Source of the DNA: Rhizobium sp. C4
Lineage (GTDB): Bacteria > Pseudomonadota > Alphaproteobacteria > Rhizobiales > Rhizobiaceae
Assembly: GCF_021026315.1 (NCBI RefSeq)
Contig: NZ_JAJNCX010000022.1
Span: 1 to 32,022, forward strand
Length of the DNA: 32,022 nucleotides
Direction of reading: 5' to 3'
Shown here: positions 7,686-15,802 of the stretch, one piece after another
How the letters are laid out: the number at the start of each line of letters is the position of its first letter
Position numbering within the stretch: the stretch's first letter is position 1
The notes under the pieces: generated by a model
The model's database searches: none
The model's input: only the letters and a program-made list of their open reading frames with translations
Told to the model about the DNA's origin: nothing
Translations under genes and position numbers: made by a program

Positions 7686-9695
7686 TCAACTGCCGACTGC
7701 AGGCCCCTTGACCCGCCCCGACAGCACACCGAAGCCATCGATGATGGCCTCCTGGTTTTCCAGCCGCGCCGCCTCCGCCTGAACCTCGCGCAACGCCTGC
7801 ATCAGCCCAACGATGTTGCGGTCATCATCCTTTTCGATCGCCTCGGTGATTTCCCGCTCGAGTTCGCCGATCTGTTGACGCAGAACGCGGGTGCGCTGAT
7901 GCAGCGCAAGAACCTGGAGGAACGCCTCGCGCGCGTCCTCTGAAGCCGCCTGCTCCGTCGCCGTCCACAGCCGCGCATTGCGCACCTGCTGGTCGAGAAG
8001 CTTCAGAAGCGTCGAAAAGCCCTGCGCCTCCAGGCTGACGATCAACGCCTCGCGGCTGAATTTCTGCGAGCCGGTCATGGCGGCCTCGGACAACACGGCC
8101 GAGCGCAGCTTCTGAATATCGCGGTTCTCGAAATCGAGATCGGCGATGTGGTCGTACTCGTCGATCAGGATCTGCGGATGGTTGATGATGGTCAGCGCCA
8201 GCACCGCCTCGCGCAGCGTCGGCACGTCCTGATGGCCCCGCACCATGCCCGAACGTGCCAGACTGTCGGAAATTCCGCCAACACGGCTGCTGGCCTGAGA
8301 ACCGCGCTGGGCGCCCCCGCCCCGCTGGAACCCACCACCGCCGCCATTGCGACCGCCACCGCCACCACCGCTGGAGCGCCAGTTGCCGCCATCGCGCTGT
8401 TGCGGCTGGAAGAAGGCGTTGAGCTTCTCCCGCATCGCCTGCTGGTAATGACGGCGCACGCTCTCGTCTGCAATGACATTGGTGATCTGCCTGAGCCGCG
8501 CTTCCAGTTCGGCGCGCTTTTCGGGCGTCGAATAGCTGCCCGACTGTGATTCCCGCGTCCAGATCATCTCCGCCAGCGGCTTCGCCTGCGCCATGACGCG
8601 GTCAAACGGCGCGCGGCCGTCAAGCTTCACCAGATCGTCCGGGTCCTTGCCATCGGGAAGTAGCGCGAAGGATACGGACTTGCCCGGGCCAATGAGTGGC
8701 AGCGCCAGATCGGCGGCACGATAGGCGGCGCGCAAACCGGCACCATCGCCGTCGAAGCAGAGAACCGGCTCCGATGTCATCTTCCAGAGAAGCCCAAGCT
8801 GGTTTTCGGTGAGCGCCGTACCGAGCGGCGCCACCGCATTCTCGATGCCCGCCTGATGGAGAGCGATGACATCCATGTAGCCTTCGACGGCAATCACCGT
8901 CGTTGCCCCGTTCGCGCCTTGCATCGCCTTTCGAGCACGCGAAAAATTGTAGAGCACATCGCCCTTGTGGAAGAGCTCGGTGTCATTGGAATTCAGATAT
9001 TTCGCCATCGCATCCGGCGACATGGCGCGCCCGCCAAAGGCGATCACCCGGTCGCGGGAACTCAGGATCGGGAACATGATGCGGTCGCGGAAACGGTCAT
9101 AGGAGACCGGAATGTCCGGCCCGTGCACGACAAGCCCGCAGGCCTCGATCTGCTCCTTGGGAACACCCTTCCCCGCCAGATATTCCTTCAGCGCGTTGCG
9201 GCTTTCCGGCGCATAGCCGAGCCGAAAGGTCTCGATCGTCCGCCCCGTCAGCCCGCGATCGCGCAGATAGGCGCGCGCCTTGGCGCCATTGGCGCTCTGC
9301 AACTGCTCCTGGAAGAAGGCCGTGGCCAGCTCCATGACGTCCATCAGCGTCGTGCGCTGCTCATCACGCCGCGCCGCTTCCGCATCCGGCTGCGGCATCG
9401 GCACGCCGGCGAGCCCGGCGATCTGTTCGACGGCTTCCGGGAAACTGATCCCTTCGAGATCGGTCAGGAACCGGAAGTGATCGCCCGTCACCCCGCAGCC
9501 GAAGCAATGGTAGCGACCCTTGCGATCCTCGCAGTGAAAGCTCGGTGTCTTCTCGCCATGAAACGGGCAGCAGCCCCAATAGTCGCCGCGCGCCGCATTC
9601 GTCTTCTTGCGATCCCACGCAACGCGACGCCCGATCACGGCCGAAATCGGCACGCGATCGCGTATCTCGTCGAGAAAGCCCTGGGAAAAGCGCAT
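7686..9695 (-). CDS. dnaG: DNA primase DnaG
   Basis: The 669-residue protein makes RNA primers for chromosome replication. The N-terminal zinc-binding domain has C43-PF-H46 and C64-FG-C67; the TOPRIM catalytic core carries VIAVEGYMDVIALHQAG with the glutamate and the later CFDGDGAG acidic motif; the C-terminal part should bind the DnaB helicase. Between core and C-terminal domain lies a Gly/Arg-rich low-complexity linker at about residues 400-450 (SSGGGGGGRNGGGGGF...), which looks like an expanded linker. Length fits rhizobial DnaG. The ATG at 9695 begins with the family opening MRFSQGFLDEIRDRV. It precedes rpoD in the same orientation and is divergent from the BrnTA operon. Confidence 0.97.
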   Translation of the reverse strand: MRFSQGFLDEIRDRVPISAVIGRRVAWDRKKTNAARGDYWGCCPFHGEKTPSFHCEDRKGRYHCFGCGVTGDHFRFLTDLEGISFPEAVEQIAGLAGVPMPQPDAEAARRDEQRTTLMDVMELATAFFQEQLQSANGAKARAYLRDRGLTGRTIETFRLGYAPESRNALKEYLAGKGVPKEQIEACGLVVHGPDIPVSYDRFRDRIMFPILSSRDRVIAFGGRAMSPDAMAKYLNSNDTELFHKGDVLYNFSRARKAMQGANGATTVIAVEGYMDVIALHQAGIENAVAPLGTALTENQLGLLWKMTSEPVLCFDGDGAGLRAAYRAADLALPLIGPGKSVSFALLPDGKDPDDLVKLDGRAPFDRVMAQAKPLAEMIWTRESQSGSYSTPEKRAELEARLRQITNVIADESVRRHYQQAMREKLNAFFQPQQRDGGNWRSSGGGGGGRNGGGGGFQRGGGAQRGSQASSRVGGISDSLARSGMVRGHQDVPTLREAVLALTIINHPQILIDEYDHIADLDFENRDIQKLRSAVLSEAAMTGSQKFSREALIVSLEAQGFSTLLKLLDQQVRNARLWTATEQAASEDAREAFLQVLALHQRTRVLRQQIGELEREITEAIEKDDDRNIVGLMQALREVQAEAARLENQEAIIDGFGVLSGRVKGPAVGS

Positions 9696-9781
9696 GGAAA
9701 CCTCTGGTCAGCCCATTGGATATAGATAGGATCACCGGCAAGCGCCAGACGTTTGCAAGGTCATGCCCATGATCCACAGCA

Positions 9782-9809
9782 TTGACTTCATATGCCATTG
9801 TATATACAA
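9782..9809 (+). promoter_or_regulatory. brnTA promoter with palindromic operator
   Basis: A TTGACT hexamer (9782-9787) and a TATACA hexamer (9803-9808, 15-bp spacer) could form a promoter. Over the -10 lies a perfect 12-bp palindrome TTGTATATACAA (9798-9809). BrnA antitoxins are known to repress their own operon by binding inverted repeats in the promoter, so this is the likely autoregulatory operator, about 50 bp upstream of brnT. Confidence 0.5.
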
Positions 9810-9859
9810 ACGTCATAGAAGCGCAGGAGTGCTTGGCCCCGTCTGGAGGAACCGAGCAT

Positions 9860-10153
9860 ATGCGCATTGAAACCCAACCGTTGACATCCTTCACATGGAA
9901 CGATGAAAAACGCCTGGCCAATATATCCAAGCACGGTATCGACTTCGAAGATGCTGCCGTCGCCTTGCAGAGACCGCGCGTCGAACGTCCCTCAGATAGA
10001 AATGGCGAAGTGCGCGTTCTCGCAATATGCCCTGATACGAACCACCTGATTGCGGTGGTCTACACCATGAGGGGCTCGATTTGCCGGATCATCTCGGCAC
10101 GGAGAGCAAGGAAAAATGAGCAAGCACTCTACGACACATATCACAATCGATGA
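9860..10153 (+). CDS. brnT: BrnT family ribonuclease toxin
   Basis: The 97-residue protein has the BrnT/DUF497 signature: FTWNDEKRLANISKHGIDFEDAA at the start, then EVRVLAICPDTNHLIAVVYTMRGSICRIISARRARKNEQALYD, where the R-x-I-S-A-R-x-A-x-x-x-E-x-x-x-Y pattern is the family's conserved C-terminal motif. BrnT is a RelE-like RNase that halts translation under stress and is held inactive by BrnA, as characterised in Brucella abortus. ATG 9860 is chosen because GGAGGA lies 9 nt upstream; an in-frame start at 9782 would overlap the operator. It overlaps brnA by 38 bp, so the two are translationally coupled. No key region looks missing. Confidence 0.9.
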   Translation: MRIETQPLTSFTWNDEKRLANISKHGIDFEDAAVALQRPRVERPSDRNGEVRVLAICPDTNHLIAVVYTMRGSICRIISARRARKNEQALYDTYHNR

Positions 10154-10448
10154 GATTTTGGCCAAGCGAGCCCGAGGCGAGAAAAGCCTGACCGACTGGG
10201 CTCGCGTCGATGCAATGACCGACGAGGATATCGAGCGGGCGGTGCGCGATGATCCGGACTGGGCGGAGTTCATCGATATCGACTGGTCCAAGGCAGAATG
10301 GGTCATTCCGGTTACGAAGAAATCCATCTCCATTCGACTTGATGAAGACGTGATCGATTTCTTCAAGGCGAGCGGCAAGGGCTATCAGACGCGCATCAAC
10401 GCCGTGCTGCGGCACTACATGAAGGAACAGGGGCGCAAGCAGGGATAG
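10116..10448 (+). CDS. brnA: BrnA family antitoxin
   Basis: The 110-residue protein pairs with BrnT. Its C-terminal half (KKSISIRLDEDVIDFFKASGKGYQTRINAVLRHYM) is a ribbon-helix-helix DNA-binding domain typical of BrnA; the N-terminal half, including DIERAVRDDPDWAEF, is the usual BrnA lead and toxin-contact region. It neutralises BrnT and represses the operon. The ATG at 10116 lies inside brnT, with AAGGAAAA just upstream as a likely ribosome binding site. Toxin before antitoxin is the normal brnTA order. The next gene is 127 bp downstream and functionally unrelated. Confidence 0.9.
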   Translation: MSKHSTTHITIDEILAKRARGEKSLTDWARVDAMTDEDIERAVRDDPDWAEFIDIDWSKAEWVIPVTKKSISIRLDEDVIDFFKASGKGYQTRINAVLRHYMKEQGRKQG

Positions 10449-10574
10449 ATCGCGCGATGAACAATCGAATGCCCATTGTTCATCAGAGAAGAACGATTCA
10501 TCCATTCGGCGCGATCTATGCCGAAGCCCTTCGGAGGCCCATATAAAGGTCATAGAAACCGCAGGATCACCCCC

Positions 10575-11543
10575 ATGGCCTCCTCCTTCGACATGACCCG
10601 CCGCGCCGCGCTCCACGTTCTGGGCGCAACCCCGATCATCCTGGGGGCAGCGGCCCCGACATTCGCTGCGCCCTACAAGCCGTCCTTCGCGGTCAGCACC
10701 CCGATCCATATCAACTCGGTGACGCTGCGCGTTCGCGACATGACGGTTATGACCGCCTTCTACAGCCAGGTCCTCGGGCTTGCCGTTCTCTCAGCCGATG
10801 CCGACCGGACGATCCTTGGCGCGGATGGCGTGGCCCTGGTGACGCTTCTCAACAAGCCCAACGATACGCCGGACGACCCCTCCACCGCCGGCCTATACCA
10901 CACTGCATTCCTCATGCCCGACCGCAAGGAACTCGGCCGCTGGCTGATCACGGCCTATGTCAACGGAGTCCCCTTCACCGGCTTCGCGGACCATTCGGTT
11001 TCCGAGGCCCTCTATCTGGACGATCCGGAAGGAAACGGCGTCGAGGTCTATGCCGACCGGCCGCAGGAAGGCTGGACATGGAAGTCCGACGGCCAGGTGA
11101 AGATGGGTACGGACGAACTGAACGTCGACGACCTCGTTGCCGGCCTGCCGCGCGACAGCAAGCTGCCCTACTCAGCACCCGCAGGCTTCCGCATCGGCCA
11201 CGTCCACATGCGCGTTGGCGATACCGCGCTGGCACGCGAATTCTACGTCGGCGCCACCGGCCTCGACATGACGGCGCTGATCGCGAACGAAAGCGCCGCC
11301 TTCTTCTCGAATGGCCGCTATCATCACCATGTCGGCTCGAATGTCTGGCAATCGCGAGGAGCCGGCAAGCGTCCGGGCGACATGTCGGGTCTCGAAACCG
11401 CGGCCTTCACGGTGGCGCCCGACCTGATGGAAGGCCTGCGTTCTCGGCTGAAGAGCCATGGGACCGACATGGCGGAGGAAGGCAGCACCGTCGTCGCGCT
11501 CGACCCGTGGAACACGCCGATACGCTTCGTTCCGGGCGCTTGA
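10575..11543 (+). CDS. VOC-family protein, CatE-like, with twin-arginine-like signal
   Basis: The 322-residue product holds two glyoxalase/VOC repeats. The first runs from HINSVTLRVRDMTVMTAFYSQVLGL to DPEGNGVEVYADRP, the second from GHVHMRVGDTALAREFYVGATGLDM through YHHHVGSNVW. This is the architecture of CatE-type catechol-2,3-dioxygenase-like proteins; metal-ligand candidates are the histidines of HVHM and YHHH. The N terminus (MTRRAALHVLGATPIILGAAAPTFA) looks like a Tat signal, unusual for CatE, and suggests export of a folded metalloprotein. The second repeat ends DPWNTPIRFVPGA, without the glutamate seen in the matching place of repeat one, so the activity is uncertain. ATG 10575 has AGGA upstream; ATG 10593 would also give a full signal peptide. 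Confidence 0.78.
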   Translation: MASSFDMTRRAALHVLGATPIILGAAAPTFAAPYKPSFAVSTPIHINSVTLRVRDMTVMTAFYSQVLGLAVLSADADRTILGADGVALVTLLNKPNDTPDDPSTAGLYHTAFLMPDRKELGRWLITAYVNGVPFTGFADHSVSEALYLDDPEGNGVEVYADRPQEGWTWKSDGQVKMGTDELNVDDLVAGLPRDSKLPYSAPAGFRIGHVHMRVGDTALAREFYVGATGLDMTALIANESAAFFSNGRYHHHVGSNVWQSRGAGKRPGDMSGLETAAFTVAPDLMEGLRSRLKSHGTDMAEEGSTVVALDPWNTPIRFVPGA

Positions 11544-11564
11544 ACACACTCGGCTGGAAACGCA

Positions 11565-11591
11565 CGCCGCGAGCGAAAAGCGCTTGCGGCG
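11565..11591 (+). terminator. Hairpin after the VOC gene
   Basis: CGCCGCGAGCG (11565-11575) pairs with CGCTTGCGGCG (11581-11591) over 11 bp (one G-T pair) with a 5-nt loop, 22 bp after the VOC stop. There is no T run, so termination efficiency is uncertain. Confidence 0.4.
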
Positions 11592-11651
11592 AAACCAGAC
11601 CAGTGGGATAAAGTCACGTTGAATCAAAGTCCAAACGGAGACCTCCGCTTG

Positions 11652-12077
11652 ATGCGCCTCGCCCTGATCGCCGCCGCTGTTTTGATGACGGGCTTCCATG
11701 CCCAGGCAGAGGACGTCAAGTTCGCGCCGACCGATGCCAAGAAGCCCTACCTGATGGACGCCCTGAAGGACAAGTCGATCCGCGCGCCGGTCGTTGCGCT
11801 GATCACCCGTGAAGAATTGCCCCACTGGGCCAAGGGCATCATCAAGAACCGCAATTACACCGCTCAGCCGGTGCTGACGACCATCTCGCCGCTTCCGGGC
11901 ACGGACGTCTACAATGCCTGCGAAGCGCATAATTGCAGCGACAACCGGATTTCGATCCTGATCACGCCACACAAGCACCATGCCTACGCCCTCCTCAAGG
12001 AAGGCAAGACGCTGCGTTTCGTCGGCGGCCCGAAGGCACAGCAGCAGGCCATTCTCAGCGCCGCCATGGGCAAGTAA
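11652..12077 (+). CDS. Ivy-type inhibitor of vertebrate (c-type) lysozyme
   Basis: The 141-residue protein has a signal peptide (MRLALIAAAVLMTGFHAQA-ED) and matches the Ivy family: ALITREELPHWAKGIIKN in the helical part, then CEAHNCSDNRISILI, where C90 and C95 flank a loop with H93, corresponding to the CKPHDC loop of E. coli Ivy that inserts into the lysozyme active site, followed by a HHAYALLKEGKTLRFVG strand and the QQQAILSAAM terminal helix. It should act in the periplasm. ATG 11652 is taken because the signal peptide starts there; a TTG one codon earlier is equally well placed relative to GGAG at 11637. It lies in a single-gene unit between two hairpins. Confidence 0.85.
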   Translation: MRLALIAAAVLMTGFHAQAEDVKFAPTDAKKPYLMDALKDKSIRAPVVALITREELPHWAKGIIKNRNYTAQPVLTTISPLPGTDVYNACEAHNCSDNRISILITPHKHHAYALLKEGKTLRFVGGPKAQQQAILSAAMGK

Positions 12078-12093
12078 GACGCCTGAGCCCGCT

Positions 12094-12126
12094 TGTCGGG
12101 GAACGGTAAGAGCCGCATCCCCGACA
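12094..12126. terminator. Hairpin between convergent ivy-like and yqeY-like genes
   Basis: TGTCGGGG (12094-12101) and CCCCGACA (12119-12126) form a perfect 8-bp stem in the 65-bp gap between convergent genes. No clear T tract on either side. Confidence 0.5.
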
Positions 12127-12142
12127 GGTGAACGCTATAGGC

Positions 12143-12592
12143 TTACTTCAGCAGGTCCTTGAGGATGGCGGACGCCTTGGCGAAATCCATCTGGCCGGGA
12201 TAACGCTCCTTCAGAAGCGCCACGCACTTGCCCATGTCGCGCATGCCCGCAGCGCCCGTCTCGGCGATGACGGCAGCGCAGATTTCCCGCACCTTCTCTC
12301 CCGAAAACTGTTCCGGCATGAAGCTGCGGATGATCTCCATCTCTTCGCGTTCCTGGTCGGCGAGATCGGCGCGGCCGTTTTCGGCATAGATCTTCATCGA
12401 TTCTTCGCGCTGCTTGATCATCTTGGCGAGAAGCTGAAGGATATCCTCGTCGCTCACCTGCTCAAGTTCAGGCGTACGCATGGCAATGTCGCGGTCCTTG
12501 ATCGCGGCCATGATGAGACGGACGGTCGCAAGCCGCCGCGTATCCTTGGCCTTCATGGCATCCTTCATGGCTTGTGAAAGCGTCGCACGCAT
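12143..12592 (-). CDS. GatB/YqeY domain protein
   Basis: The 149-residue protein is a stand-alone YqeY domain: MRATLSQAMKDAMKAKDTRRLATVRLIMAAIKDRDI at the start, a middle QREESMKIYAENGRADLADQEREEMEIIRSFMPEQ, and a MRDMGKCVALLKERYPGQMDFAKASAILKDLL end, matching the family along its whole length. The domain resembles the tRNA-binding tail of GatB amidotransferase; its own role is not settled. The start at 12592 has AGGA upstream and gives the usual family length; an earlier in-frame ATG at 12667 would add a Cys/Arg-rich tail not seen in the family. It is divergent from carA. Confidence 0.9.
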   Translation of the reverse strand: MRATLSQAMKDAMKAKDTRRLATVRLIMAAIKDRDIAMRTPELEQVSDEDILQLLAKMIKQREESMKIYAENGRADLADQEREEMEIIRSFMPEQFSGEKVREICAAVIAETGAAGMRDMGKCVALLKERYPGQMDFAKASAILKDLLK

Positions 12593-12916
12593 CGTTTTGT
12601 CCTCGTCAGTGGCCGTGAAATGAAAGATTTTCCGGCAAGCCTCGCGGCGTCCGCAGGCCTCTCTCAATCCCGGTATTTGTGGATTTTTCGAACCGCTACT
12701 TAAGCCTTCGAACGCCGCCGATCAAACAAAATGAATAATCGATTGAAAAGATTGGTCTTTTAAAACGGGGAATCGTCCCTCCAAAGGTTGACCCCACGGG
12801 GCACCCACACTATTTTCCCGGCCTTAGCACAAAGACAGATGGATTTCGCTTCCGCGGCGCAGGCAACTGCGATCCGCGCGTTTGCTGCGAAAACCGCAAA
12901 CCGCTGGAGAAAAGCC
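12593..12916. other. Intergenic region between yqeY-like gene and carA
   Basis: This 324-bp gap holds no gene I can support. From the carA side it contains a promoter at 12788-12816, a GTTTGC/GCAAAC inverted repeat near 12880-12900 and the carA ribosome binding site GGAGAA (12906-12911). An AT-rich stretch at about 12725-12765 is seen but no second promoter can be named with confidence. Confidence 0.5.
12788..12816 (+). promoter_or_regulatory. Predicted sigma-70 promoter of carA
   Basis: TTGACC (12788-12793), a 17-bp spacer, and TATTTT (12811-12816) fit a housekeeping promoter. Transcription from about 12823 would give a leader of about 95 nt before carA. Confidence 0.55.
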
Positions 12917-14131
12917 ATGGCCGCCACCGCCCCCTGGACGACTGAAAAGCCGACCGCCCTTCTGGTTCTCGCCGATGGAACGGTGATCGAAGGCAAGGGC
13001 ATCGGCGCCACTGGCCATGTCCAGGCCGAAGTCGTCTTCAACACGGCGCTCACGGGTTACGAGGAAATCCTCACCGACCCCTCCTATCTCGGCCAGATCG
13101 TCACCTTCACCTTCCCCCATATCGGCAATGTCGGCACCAATGAGGAAGACATCGAAGACCTGACGCCCGCCGCCCGCAAGGGTGCCGTCGGCGTCATCTT
13201 CAAGGCCGACATCACCGACCCGTCGAACTACCGCGCCGTCAAGCATCTCGACCAGTGGCTGAAGGCCCGCGGCGTCATTGGTCTGTGTGGCGTCGACACC
13301 CGCGCGCTCACCGCCTGGATCCGCGAGAACGGCGCACCGAACGCTGTCATCGCCCACGACCCGTCCGGCAACTTCGACGTTGAAGCGCTCAAGCAGGAAG
13401 CCAAGGCCTGGAGTGGCCTGATCGGCCTCGACCTTGCCATTGAAGCCACCTCCGGCCAGTCCTCGCGCTGGATGGAGCGTCCCTGGGTGTGGAACGAAGG
13501 CACGAGCGAACTCGGCGAGGCAGAAGCCCGCTATCACATCGTCGCCGTCGATTACGGCGTGAAGCGCAACATCCTGCGCCTCTTCGCCGGCCTGGATTGC
13601 CGCGTCACCATCGTTCCGGCCAAGACCTCGGCCGAAGACATTCTCGCGCTGAACCCGGATGGCATCTTCCTGTCGAACGGCCCCGGCGACCCGGCGGCGA
13701 CCGGCGAATATTCCGTGCCGGTTATCCGCAAGCTGATCGACAGCGGCCTGCCGCTCTTCGGCATCTGCCTTGGCCACCAGATGCTCGCTCTGGCGCTCGG
13801 CGCCCAGACCGAGAAGATGCATCAGGGCCATCACGGCGCGAACCACCCGGTCAAGGACTTCACGACCGGCAAGGTGGAAATCGTTTCGATGAACCACGGC
13901 TTCGCAGTCGCGTCGAAGTCGCTGCCGGAAGGTGTTGAGGAGACTCACGTTTCCCTCTTCGACGGCACCAATTGCGGCATCCGCGTCGTCGGCAAGCCGG
14001 TCTTCTCGGTGCAGCACCACCCGGAAGCCTCGCCCGGCCCGCAGGACAGCCACTACCTATTCCGCCGCTTCCTCAACCTCGTGCGCGAGCGCAAGGGCGA
14101 GCCGGCGCTGAACGAACGCAGCGCCGCCTGA
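12917..14131 (+). CDS. carA: Carbamoyl-phosphate synthase small subunit
   Basis: The 404-residue protein supplies ammonia from glutamine to CarB for carbamoyl phosphate, feeding arginine and pyrimidine synthesis. The N-terminal CPSase small-chain domain (ALLVLADGTVIEGKGIGA, TGYEEILTDPSYLGQIVTFTFPHIGNVG) is followed by a class I glutamine amidotransferase domain with the nucleophile in FGICLGHQMLA and the His/Glu pair in VQHHPEASPGPQD, so the triad is intact. ATG 12917 has GGAGAA upstream and gives the usual rhizobial length; the frame is open 43 codons further back, but that covers the promoter. It ends at a strong terminator and is 8.3 kb from carB, as is common in Rhizobiaceae. Confidence 0.97.
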   Translation: MAATAPWTTEKPTALLVLADGTVIEGKGIGATGHVQAEVVFNTALTGYEEILTDPSYLGQIVTFTFPHIGNVGTNEEDIEDLTPAARKGAVGVIFKADITDPSNYRAVKHLDQWLKARGVIGLCGVDTRALTAWIRENGAPNAVIAHDPSGNFDVEALKQEAKAWSGLIGLDLAIEATSGQSSRWMERPWVWNEGTSELGEAEARYHIVAVDYGVKRNILRLFAGLDCRVTIVPAKTSAEDILALNPDGIFLSNGPGDPAATGEYSVPVIRKLIDSGLPLFGICLGHQMLALALGAQTEKMHQGHHGANHPVKDFTTGKVEIVSMNHGFAVASKSLPEGVEETHVSLFDGTNCGIRVVGKPVFSVQHHPEASPGPQDSHYLFRRFLNLVRERKGEPALNERSAA

Positions 14132-14157
14132 TCAATAGACAAACAGGCAAACAAACA

Positions 14158-14190
14158 AAACGCCGTGCTCCTGATGGAGGCACGGCGTTT
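14158..14190. terminator. Strong bidirectional terminator, carA / MATE gene
   Basis: AAACGCCGTGC (14158-14168) pairs with GCACGGCGTTT (14180-14190) over 11 bp, with further TCC/GGA pairing inside. It is followed by TTTCTGTTTT on the plus strand and TTTTGTTTG on the minus strand, so it can serve both carA and the convergent MATE gene. Confidence 0.85.
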
Positions 14191-14231
14191 CTGTTTTCAA
14201 CGACGATCTGGACTGGCCTGCCGAAGGCCGA

Positions 14232-15605
14232 TCAGGCGAGCCGGTTGCGGCTCGCAAGATAGTAGAAGCGCCCATTGAGCGCGACCGAGGCCGCGGCCAA
14301 TCCCAGCATGAAACCATACCAGATGCCGATCCCGCCAAAGCCGAGCGGGAAGGCAAAGGCGTAGGCGCTCGTGAAGCCGATGCCCCAATAACTCGCGATC
14401 GCCAGTACCATCGGCACGGTCGAATCCTTCAGCCCGCGCGCCAGCCCGGCGCCGATGGCCTGCAGGCCGTCAAACAACTGGAAGGCACCGGCCACGATGA
14501 TGAACGGGCCAGCCGTTGCAATGAGTTCCGCCGCATTGCTTGAAGCCGGATCGACGAAAAGCCGCGCAAGCGATTCTCTTTCCACGATAAACAGGATGCA
14601 GCTGGCCAGTGCGAAACCGGTGGCAAGCAGCACCGCAGCGCCCCCTGCCCGCATGACGTCAACCCGCTTGCCCGCGCCCGCGGCAAGCCCCACGCGGACG
14701 GTCGCCGCCTGCGCAAGACCCAGAGGCACCATGAAGGACATGGAGGCAAACTGCAGCGCGATGCCATGGGCGGCAAGCTCGACAGTCCCGATCCAGCCCA
14801 TCATCAGCGAGGCCACGGTAAAGAGGCTCACTTCTGCCAGCACCATCAGCCCGACCGGAATGCCCAACCGCACAACCTCGCCGAGCGCCTGCCAGTCCGG
14901 CCGCCAGAAGCGCGCAAAGAGACTGTAGGCCGCCAGCGCCGGCACGCGCTCGATATAGATCACCGCCGCGACAAAGCCGAACAGGTTGACGCCGGCAGCC
15001 ACATAGGCCGCCGCCTTCATGCCGAGCGCCGGCATGCCGAAATGGCCAAGCACGAAGGCATAGGCAAAGACGGCATTGAGCACGAGAACCGCCACCGTGA
15101 CATAGAGGATGATCGACGCACGCTTCAGGGCGCTGAGGAAGGACCTGAGCACCATGAACTGCAGCGCCGGAATGATACCGAAGCCCGCAATGTGCAGATA
15201 GGACGCGGCAAAGGCCGCCACATCCGGCTTCTGTCCAAGGAGGAGCAGGATCGGCTCCGAATAGATGAAGAGCGGGAGGCACGCGAGCGAGAAGGCGAGC
15301 GACGCCCACATGCCCATCCGGATTGCGCGACGCACGCCGCGCTCGTCGCCGACGGCAAGCGCATGCGTCGCCAGCGGAATCGCCGCCGTCGAGAACCCGC
15401 TGCCGAGAATGAAGATGGTGAAGAAGAACTGCGAGGCCAGCACGATCGCCGCAAGCTCCGCCGTTCCCAGATGACTGATGATGAGCACGTCCGTGGTGTT
15501 GATCGCCAGCTGCGCGATCTGCGCGCCAATCAGCGGAGCACCGAGCAACGCCGTATCCGCCAGATGCCGGCTCCAGGAGCCGCCTGTTTTCAATGCCTGT
15601 TCCAT
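14232..15605 (-). CDS. MATE family multidrug efflux transporter
   Basis: The 457-residue protein has about 12 hydrophobic segments arranged as two homologous halves, the MATE pattern. Family features include the opening LADTALLGAPLIGAQIAQLAINTTDVLIISHLGTAELAA in TM1-2, and in the second half VRLGIPVGLMVLAEVSLFTVASLMMGWIGTVELAAHGIALQFASMSFMVPLGLAQAATVRVG, the typical TM7-8 signature. Such proteins export cationic drugs, dyes or secondary metabolites in exchange for H+ or Na+; the substrate cannot be told. The ATG at 15605 gives a full-length protein; its ribosome binding site is weak. It is a single gene, 197 bp from the protease gene upstream. Confidence 0.93.
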   Translation of the reverse strand: MEQALKTGGSWSRHLADTALLGAPLIGAQIAQLAINTTDVLIISHLGTAELAAIVLASQFFFTIFILGSGFSTAAIPLATHALAVGDERGVRRAIRMGMWASLAFSLACLPLFIYSEPILLLLGQKPDVAAFAASYLHIAGFGIIPALQFMVLRSFLSALKRASIILYVTVAVLVLNAVFAYAFVLGHFGMPALGMKAAAYVAAGVNLFGFVAAVIYIERVPALAAYSLFARFWRPDWQALGEVVRLGIPVGLMVLAEVSLFTVASLMMGWIGTVELAAHGIALQFASMSFMVPLGLAQAATVRVGLAAGAGKRVDVMRAGGAAVLLATGFALASCILFIVERESLARLFVDPASSNAAELIATAGPFIIVAGAFQLFDGLQAIGAGLARGLKDSTVPMVLAIASYWGIGFTSAYAFAFPLGFGGIGIWYGFMLGLAAASVALNGRFYYLASRNRLA

Positions 15606-15759
15606 ATCGAATCTCTGGCGCTTTATCCTGTCTGCCGGTCAGGAAAGCGCCAAAAGCAGCCCGGCAGCGTCAAATTTGGGCGGAACCTAGCCTAAAAAAG
15701 CGGCAAATGGCACCCCGGAAAAGTACCGCGTTCATCAAATTTCTTGATGGAGGGCAAAT

Positions 15760-15790
15760 CCGGGCGAATGGGACAAGCCCGTTCGCCCGG
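15760..15790 (-). terminator. Terminator hairpin after the ypfJ-type gene
   Basis: CCGGGCGAA (15760-15768) pairs with TTCGCCCGG (15782-15790), extended inward by TGGG/CCCG to a 13-bp stem with a 5-nt loop. It lies 12 bp after the metalloprotease stop on the minus strand; the following T content is modest. Confidence 0.65.
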
Positions 15791-15802
15791 TTGTTGATGC
15801 GC

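Noticed and set aside
8279-8400. G/C-rich repetitive stretch that might be a repeat array
   Set aside because: It encodes the glycine-rich linker of DnaG and is simple codon repetition, not an array.
12824-14053. Long minus-strand frame opposite carA
   Set aside because: Shadow of carA; no recognisable domain.
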